Assembly: GCA_947247005.1 (NCBI GenBank)
Contig: OX365952.1
Location: 8,702,501 to 8,766,500 of the forward strand
Source of the DNA: Spisula solida
Taxonomy: Eukaryota > Mollusca > Bivalvia > Venerida > Mactridae
Reading direction: 5' to 3'
DNA length: 64,000 nt
Under the pieces are notes generated by a model, which searched no databases, was not told the origin of the DNA, and was given only the letters and a program-made list of their open reading frames with translations. Of the stretch, positions 57,417-64,000 are shown piece after piece (position 1 is the stretch's first letter; each line of letters opens with the position of its first letter). The position numbers were made by a program, and so were the translations under genes.

Positions 57417-60400
57417 CTGTAAATATAAATATAAATGTATTGTTTTACCTTATAGGTTATAAACCACTAAATGCATACGCGGACCAAAATAGTCCTTACT
57501 GGCCTAAACTTCTGTTTGACTGGAAAATGAAATGGTAATGTGCCTTGACAAATAGAACTAGATTAATCTTATTGAGTTTAAAGGTATTGTAAACAAGTTG
57601 ATGAAGTAGTGAATATGTTTTTTATGAATATTTAGAGATTTTGGCACATTTGTCAAAGCGAAAGTAGAGTAGGGTAAAAACAGCATTGAATCAGTCTATG
57701 CGTCTGTAAAAATGTGTCTACCGCCTTTAATGAACAATGTTTTCTGATTTTAAACATGACCTCCGTTTTTTGTTTTATTTTGTAGCTGAAATATACTCCT
57801 TTCCAATGATATATGTGTGTTAACTGACCATAGACTTTAACATGATATAATCTGAGGCTAACAATTGTCACTTTACATTGAGCTAAAGTACAAGTTTATT
57901 TAGTGGTTTGTGACTTTATGCGTATGCTATTGTCAAAAGTTGAGCTGATACCACCAAGAGCTTAACATTTAATCGGTTGCTTTATGATATTTAACTAATC
58001 AAACAAAACATACTTGATCGTGAAGTACAACACTACTAATAATTCTAAGTGTTTGAACAATGCCCTATAACTAATTAAGCTTTATAGTGATTAATTATAA
58101 ATTTAATTGATTAGCATTTTGATTTATACCTTTATTTTATCGTAGATTCCATACATATCGGTTTCGCACATCCTTTCACTGAAACTCTTTTATGAAATCC
58201 CCCAATTATATATAAAATTATGATACTGTGGACGTCATATGGGCCAAATTGCCATTATGCTCTTTTCATTTTATGTACTAGTGTTCTTGTTCAACTGTTT
58301 ATTGTTGAGGATCTTATGGAAGATTGCCATTTAATTTAATTGTCAAATGAGTTTCCTCGTAAAATAAAGTCTTTATTATTATTATAATGTCCCCACAAGA
58401 CTTTATTTGTGTAAAGGAATGTTGTAATATAATTAATATTAAATTCGGTAATGTATAAAGATGTGAGCTAATGGTATGTCCGCTGTTTTGTTTATTTTTC
58501 TTACAAATCAAAAAATACTTTCGCCAAGCACAGCTGGTTCGCTTGACAGTCACGTGATTAGTTCAAGTATTGTTGTGACGTTTGGTCGGGTGGACGAACG
58601 TTATTTCTCAGGCGTAGTTTTTGAGTTTCCTTTGCTTGTTTCACCCCACAAGCAAAGGACTGCACCCCGCAAACAAATACATAAATAGAATTTAAAATTA
58701 CTCTTAAGAATTACATGTTGGTATAGTACGGAGAATTTGACAAGATCCTCGACCTTCTATTGGCATAATTTAACAGCTGATCGATTGTCTATATTCATAA
58801 CTCCGGTTGTATGTTTTCATAAGCGGTGAGTATCACTAAGACGCCCAAAGTGTAATACAAAACACATAAGTAATGGACCAGCATTGCACGATTTGCTGGC
58901 GAAAAGTTATATATTCGATGCAAGAATCTTGTAATATGTTCATGCATAAAGGTCAGTATCAAGTCAAATACTCCGTACTAAAATAACTTGTGCATGTAAC
59001 GATTTGAAAAATAAACTACTCACGTTGTTTGAGCAAATCTATTCCAGGTCGAGAAGTATGGCCTCCTATTATGAAATGCACTTGTGATAACAGGGCGTCG
59101 AATGGATTCCGTGTCAAAAAGACCAACCGTTGGAAACTCGAATAGTGGATAGACATATGTGTCTTCACGGCTATTGTTCGGCTTGCGTCTTTGTGACACT
59201 CAAACGGAAACCCGTTTTCTAGAAGTGATTTGTCGCAGAATTTACTTGATGTGGCAAGACCTGAAAGTATAAAAGGAACGTAATGTCATTTTAAGGACCA
59301 ACAATTGGGTATTAAGCCTAGGTCCCTCTGCATTTTTGCCTCGGCGATGTACTCCCGATTTAAATTAAGGAGCTATAAGGACATCGGGAACAGGCTCCTC
59401 GTTGTCTAGGGGAAGCTTCAAGGAAGTCATGAGATAGTCTAAGACATCAGAAGGAATTGTGATGACTCGGGTGGTATCGGAAAAAATCGGGAGAACATCA
59501 GCGATGTTGAATTCCTCAGTGGGACCTAGGTTTAAGATTGGTGGTTTGTGGACTCGATTTCACGTGAAACAACACACTATAACCAATAGGGGTGACTATT
59601 GAGTCCAATTTTGACTATTGCAATACTATTGCTATTGCTGAAAGTACTATTGCGATACTATTGTATTGCTGGAGACTATTGCGATACTATTGCAATAGTT
59701 ATTGCCAAGATTTGAAAACCAGAGATTAACATGTAAATGCAAATTTGCACTGTGTAAGATATCACTTTGTTGTACAACATACAAATCTACTATTTGTGGA
59801 AATGATTTAAAATGAATTCGACAGAAATAGATTTATAAAATTATTGCGATATTGGTCCATTGTGGCTGTGTTGATGCATGTAGTTATTTACTATTAGTTT
59901 TTTTTAACGAAAACGGAAGTTGTTTTAAATTTTAATAAACTTCATTTATAAAAAGGAAAGTATCGTTACTATCGATATTTGAGCTAACTATCGGCGATAG
60001 TTATTGGATCGAGACTTTTACTATCGATCCGTACTATCGGGACACTCGGAATCGCAATGCATCGATATTTCGATGCATCGGCCCACCCCTAATAACCAAT
60101 GACCTAATTTTCGCTATCATGTTTAATGTGTCCGGGAATGGAACCCGGATCGCCCGGTGACAAATCCAGTGCACGTACTACTGATATAACACGGCCGCCA
60201 GCTTGTTAAATACTGGTAACAGTATGCCTACATGACGGTAGTCTGGCTTTAAAGCATATAATTCGGGAAGTGACTATGCTCAGAAGGTAAACTTAGACGT
60301 ATTATATAAACAATATTTATGCGAGTTATAAGTCACATTGACTGGTCCTTAAAATGAGGGGGGATATAGTACATTGTAAGAAACGTATTTGTATTACAAT

Positions 60401-61380
60401 GATGCAGTTTTTGTAAGTTTTTGAGACAACTAGGCCAAGGCTGCAGCAAAATGAACATGGTGGGGACAATCTTTGAATACGCATTCACAGTCTGGGATCC
60501 AGTTACAGCCCACTAGTACATGTCCACTGGAAGGCCGTGCGCTTTCCTTACCACACAACAATACACATGCCGTACCCCGGTTGTGTATCAGATATGCTAA
60601 CCGACATTGGCTGTCAATCACTACAACACTGAATATACCTAGTCAAAAACCTTGCTATTTAAGATCAGGGATGGTATTCACAAATAATGTTAAGGAAATT
60701 GTCTTAAAATCTTAACATGTCCTTAACAGTTAAACAGGAAAATCAAGACTATCAATGTTTGACATAGTTTATAGGCTACAATAACCACAAAGAATATATA
60801 AGTTAATGTTTGACATAGTTTATAGGCTACAATAACCACAAAGAATATATGAGTTATTATAATATTATTGTGGGCAATATGTGCACTCAATGTTTTTTTT
60901 AACTTAAGTAAAAATATTTAAGTTATCATCAGGAATGAGGTGTCGAGAGTGATTAATATAAGTTGAAATAGACGTACCTGTCATTTGCTGTATTAAATGC
61001 CTCGTCCATGTATTACCAGATCCCGGAAAGCTAGCCAGTCCTGTGATGGGTAAACTTTTTGTAGACAGTTTACCTTCTCTTTCTGTACAATTTTGAATGT
61101 TTCTATGAATAGTTTGTTCAGTCGGCAATTCTTCAAAACGAGTTTTAATTTGATTCAAGTTAACTTCATTGTTTACATTTCTTCCTCGATATTTCTTCCA
61201 TTCTTCCAAGTTGTAGCCCTGTTCGCTCATTGGATACTTTTTTAAACCTTCACCTTTACGGACCCCTGTCATATACGTGCTTACTAGTCCTCCCCTAAAC
61301 ACACATATAAATCCACCAATACATATAAGGCAAAACAAAATAGCAAGCTTTGTTTTCTTAAACTTTATCGTGTTCGCCAT
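57037..61380 (-). CDS. WSCD-like sulfotransferase, type II membrane protein, three exons
   Basis: Exons 61380-60978, 59260-59024 and 57416-57037 (phases 1 and 1, all GT/AG) give 339 residues. The enzyme would transfer sulfate from PAPS to a glycan or similar acceptor in the Golgi. Visible: a short cytosolic tail, a signal anchor (residues about 11-30, KLAILFCLICIGGFICVF), a 5'-phosphosulfate loop at 118-128 (FPGSGNTWTRH), VKTH at 166-169, and a 3'-phosphate site around 180-190 (LVFLTRNPFDALLS). Three NxS/T sites (NCT, NVT, NLT). Vertebrate WSCD1/2 have two WSC domains before this fold; here the stem is too short and lacks them. Start: first ATG, directly before the basic tail and anchor. All splice phases fit, so confidence is high; the acceptor is unknown. 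Confidence 0.9.
57417..58724. other. sulfotransferase intron 2, nothing recognised
   Basis: AT-rich. The ORFs 57871-57653, 58553-58314 and 58476-58688 have no domain. Confidence 0.5.
58725..58979. mobile_element. dispersed repeat family C, complete copy
   Basis: Terminal inverted repeats: AGTACGGAGAATTTGACAAG and, at the right, GTCAAATACTCCGTACT. Inside are 'GATCCTCGACCTTCTATTGG', 'TTTTCATAAGCGG' and 'TTCATGCATAAAGGTCAG'. It sits in sulfotransferase intron 2, ending 45 bases from exon 2's donor at 59023. Confidence 0.8.
59024..59260 (-). CDS. sulfotransferase exon 2: core with 3'-phosphate site
   Basis: 237 bp. Acceptor ATACTTTCAG; donor CAAC/GTGAGT. Encodes LATSSKFCDKSLLENGFPFE, ASRTIAVKTHMSIHY and RLVFLTRNPFDALLSQVHFI, typical of the WSCD-type catalytic domain. 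Confidence 0.9.
59587..60091. mobile_element. hAT-type MITE, 505 bp, with 8-bp target duplication
   Basis: Ends TAGGGGTGACTATTG and ...CGGCCCACCCCTA are inverted over TAGGGGTG. Flanked by ATAACCAA at 59579-59586 and 60092-60099, a perfect 8-bp duplication, which is the hallmark of hAT elements. The interior has many short ACTATTGCAATA and TATCGATA tracts (59600-59700 and 59960-60075) and no transposase. Confidence 0.9.
60127..60200 (-). mobile_element. tRNA-like sequence (SINE head)
   Basis: On the minus strand: GCGGCCGTGTTATATCAGTA, ACGTGCACTGGATTTGTCAC and B-box-like GATCCGGGTTCCATTCCC, located in sulfotransferase intron 1. Confidence 0.5.
60754..60855. repeat. 51-bp tandem duplication
   Basis: AATGTTTGACATAGTTTATA and the following text occur twice in direct succession (60754 and 60805) with one or two differences. 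Recent, intronic. Confidence 0.93.
60926..60966 (+). mobile_element. SINE tail fragment next to the exon 1 donor
   Basis: ATCATCAGGAATGAGGTGTC and GAGTGATTAATATAAGTT equal the tail of the SINE at 13493-13750. It ends only about 10 bases from the GT of sulfotransferase exon 1 (60977). Confidence 0.7.
60978..61380 (-). CDS. sulfotransferase exon 1: anchor, stem and PAPS 5' loop
   Basis: 403 bp, 134 codons plus one base. Donor is ATGACAG/GTACGTC. The end, LASFPGSGNTWTRHLIQQMT, is the PAPS-binding loop and helix. Intron 1 (60977-59261) holds a hAT element, a tRNA-like SINE fragment and a 51-bp duplication. Confidence 0.9.
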
Positions 61381-62028
61381 GACTTTTAGTTTTTATGTTT
61401 CCGCAGTGTAACACTTTAAGCTTTCGTTCTATCCGAATACGAAAGTTTATTATGCATAAGGCATATTTATTCAATTATTATAACAAATAAATACAGTGTA
61501 GAGATCCAGTATACTCGAATGATCCTCTTTATGCACAAACCAACGTTACACGGGGTCGAACAAGTTCGGGTTTGTAAGAAGTAGTTCACCACTGTTTCTA
61601 TTGTTAGATTTTATTTGCTTAAGACCTTTTTTGTGTAAACCAAAGAACAACCACTATAAGTATCATACTTAACTATAATCTGTGTAGACGGTACTGTGTA
61701 ATAACACTTGATTTGTTTGTGATCAAACACAAACACACAAAACAATTTTTCATTGTATCAATAAATGCCTTTTAACCGTTTTCAATAGGCAACCGTATGC
61801 ATGTAGGTATTACATTCTATCCGATAAATCTTTAACACGCGGATTAAAATCAATAACTATGCCATGTTTATATTGAACATACAATTAAAAATAAAATGCG
61901 TCTAACGAGAGGATATCCTTGAAAATGTATAGTGGGCGAATGAGCGTAAGCGTTTTAGCGTTAAGCGTTTTTGTCTTCAAATTGAAATTTGTTGGATGCA
62001 GTTAGCATATTATATAGCGTTATGATCG
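61381..62028. other. sulfotransferase 5' flank, no promoter motif claimed
   Basis: Upstream of the minus-strand start codon. AT-rich; I see no clear TATA box at a defined place and no upstream exon. Confidence 0.4.
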
Positions 62029-62085
62029 AAAATAATAATAATAATAATGATAGTAATAATAATAATAATAATGATGATGATAACG
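62029..62085. repeat. (AAT)n/(ATG)n trinucleotide microsatellite
   Basis: Imperfect AATAATAAT then ATGATGATG run of about 55 bp. Confidence 0.95.
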
Positions 62086-63610
62086 TCTCTATTTTCTGTG
62101 GATATAAAACTCCCGCCAAAATGTCATAATTTTGAAATACAAACGCATACTATTGATGTTTTGTATGCTATAGTTGCCTTAATTATTATCATTATTATAG
62201 CGCCACTCATGTTTGTTGTTGAGTTATAAGAGGCTATATCATCATTATACAATGTAGTACATTATATAAAAATTCTATTTATAATTAAGAAATAGTTCAC
62301 ACTGAAGGCCCAATGGCATTATATGGCGGTGCACGATACTTTATTTCTTTTCAACTGTTTTATTATTGAACGTAAACCTGTCATGTGAGTATTCATTTTC
62401 TTTGATCCTTTCCTACAAATTTGTATATTTATACTCTACGTTTAGATATAAATTTCTAACAAAAGTTGTATTGCATTGTCGGTTGCATTTTCATTGATCA
62501 GGCGCTGCAGATGTAATTTTTTAATAACTATATAAAACCTAAATTCAGTTAAACACATGCTAAAACAGAATCAAAATAAAGTTGTTTTTTGTGTTTGGTA
62601 GATTTTATTTTAATACCTCATAAAAATAATTTACAGACAAGCTCTAGGGCTTTTGCAAAGACAAAATAAAGTATTGCTTGACGATCACAGAGTCCCTGAC
62701 CAATCGTGAAAGCTCGGCCATTATAGTATGTCTCCGGTAAATATACGTAATTGTGGGATAAAAGCCGAGGTGATCAGAATGAATCCCTGTTGATCTCCAC
62801 AAAAACTTAAATCGCGAGACAACTAAAGGGAAGCAACAATATCAACAATGTTATACATACGATTCGTAACTGATTGCACGAGTTGTCTATCATGATTGGT
62901 AGTTGGTAGATCTTCACTCTCTGAATGTGATTTTAAATGTTTGACATTTTATCAAATTACTTTTGAAGATACATTATTAGTTAAATACTGTACAAGTGTA
63001 CATACAATTCGAAGCTACATACAGAAGCAGCGACAGAGCCTAGCCATCCACACAGGTGGCAGTCACAGAATCATCCATATCCTCAAACGGATACTTCAAG
63101 TAGGCAAACCCTATATATAGGAGATAGGCAAACCCTATATGTACGCGATAAATTGCTGTACAAAAGCAAACAAAAATTGTCTATACTTTTATATGGATTA
63201 AAATCAAGGACCGAAACATTTGCCTATGAAAGCATTCAAACATTTGGCGCAACATATTAAGTTTGCATGCTCCTAAATATTCAGAAACGATAAATATAGC
63301 GGATATTGTGTTTGTTTTGTATTGCAATTTATCGCGTTGAAGTTATACCAGCTAGCTCTTGGTGAATGGTAGGTTTTTGTTGCCCATTAATCCAATAGAT
63401 TGATGGTGGTCATCTTGAATATGAATACGGTGATCTCTCATACACTGTACTAACTCGCGGTTCAGGGCAGACAGTTTAATACGAGTTGCTTCCCTTGGAT
63501 TGCTTTTATCGCCTGTATTTTTCACATTTTTCAAGGACCGTTGCATACATTGCTAAATCTTTCATGTTGATTTACCATGTAGTATGCCAATAGTAATTAT
63601 ACAAAAGGTA
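62086..63610. other. no gene recognised
   Basis: AT-rich. ORFs 62896-63120 (+) and 63546-63352 (-) have no recognisable domain. A short direct duplication AGGCAAACCCTATAT occurs at about 63101 and 63126. Confidence 0.45.
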
Positions 63611-63880
63611 GTTTGTTGATTTTGGTGATCGAATTTTATTTCACCTAGTGAGTGAAAATTTAATCACGAGTGAAAAAAATTGGTCTTTTACCTTAAATTA
63701 ACACATTTTCTGTTTATGTTGGGATGAATTTCCTCTTATAATGGTACAAGTGGCTAATTGAAAAAATTACGTTGAAAATTACAACCTCACGACGCGACAA
63801 TTATTGTACCTAAATGTCGATATGTTTACTTTGAAGCCCGACAATGTGCCGGTGACGTTACGTTTTATGCAACGCTTGTG
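63611..63880 (-). mobile_element. family A MITE, copy 4 (inverted, degraded)
   Basis: GTTTGTTGATTTTGGTGATC, AACACATTTTCTGTTTATGT and AAGCCCGACAATGTGCCGGT follow the order of copy 3 (17217-17627), with many small deletions. Confidence 0.7.
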
Positions 63881-64000
63881 TGTAGTTACACATACAGGTA
63901 TTCGAACACGTTTGAATCTCAACGCAATTTAACTACAGTGTATTTGCTTCAGATAATCACAGCCTCCTGGTTCATATTTCACCAACAGTCTCATTTTGCG

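Noticed and set aside
63352..63546. A 64-codon minus ORF as a small gene
   Set aside because: Reads like protein but has no recognisable domain, splice sites or neighbours; not enough support.

Overview
The window looks like nuclear DNA of a lophotrochozoan animal, most likely a bivalve mollusc. Evidence: AT-rich sequence, intron-split genes with GT/AG borders, tRNA-derived SINE heads, non-LTR retrotransposon pieces, many short foldback/MITE-like repeats and many minisatellites. I see no bacterial operon structure. Species identity is inference.

Three protein-coding loci can be supported, all on the minus strand. (1) A TRIM-like gene covers about 28,990 down to 9,711. Four exons (28990-28439, 27399-27273, 25445-25207, 10775-9711) join with consistent splice phases into about 660 residues: a Ser-rich linker, a degenerate second B-box, a coiled coil and an NHL-like beta-propeller. 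The 5' exon with the first B-box was not found. (2) A two-B-box TRIM-family locus at 54,472-53,909 carries a TGA exactly where a zinc-ligand cysteine is expected and a 5' frame problem, so it looks like a pseudogene. (3) A complete three-exon gene (61380-60978, 59260-59024, 57416-57037) encodes a 339-residue type II membrane sulfotransferase of the WSCD-like group, without a WSC domain.

The rest is mostly repeats. The largest is a 5.0-kb foldback element (20,091-25,112) with inverted arms of about 0.9 kb around a 42-bp minisatellite. It lies in the last intron of the TRIM-like gene, 94 bases from a splice donor. A second complex locus (46.6-53.6 kb) is a nest: a 48-bp-type minisatellite is split by a 5'-truncated non-LTR retrotransposon (47,089-52,599). 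That element is itself split by a CACTA-like element (47,497-48,871; 3-bp target duplication; removal restores the frame) and by a 1.45-kb insertion with tandem coding-like units (50,432-51,885).

An older RTE-type retrotransposon relic lies on the plus strand at about 41.1-43.1 kb. A 505-bp hAT-type element with an 8-bp target duplication sits in sulfotransferase intron 1. A 421-bp near-perfect palindrome with a 5-bp duplication is at 1,936-2,356. At least five dispersed repeat families (A-E below) occur in 2-5 copies each.

Layout: 0-9.7 kb repeats only; 9.7-29 kb TRIM-like gene with repeat-filled introns; 29.4-31.9 kb minisatellites; 32-46 kb mostly unrecognised intergenic DNA with old transposon copies; 46-53.6 kb nested transposons; 53.9-54.5 kb B-box pseudogene; 57-61.4 kb sulfotransferase; 61.4-64 kb intergenic. 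TRIM-NHL-type proteins and a Golgi sulfotransferase have no known direct functional link; their proximity appears incidental.
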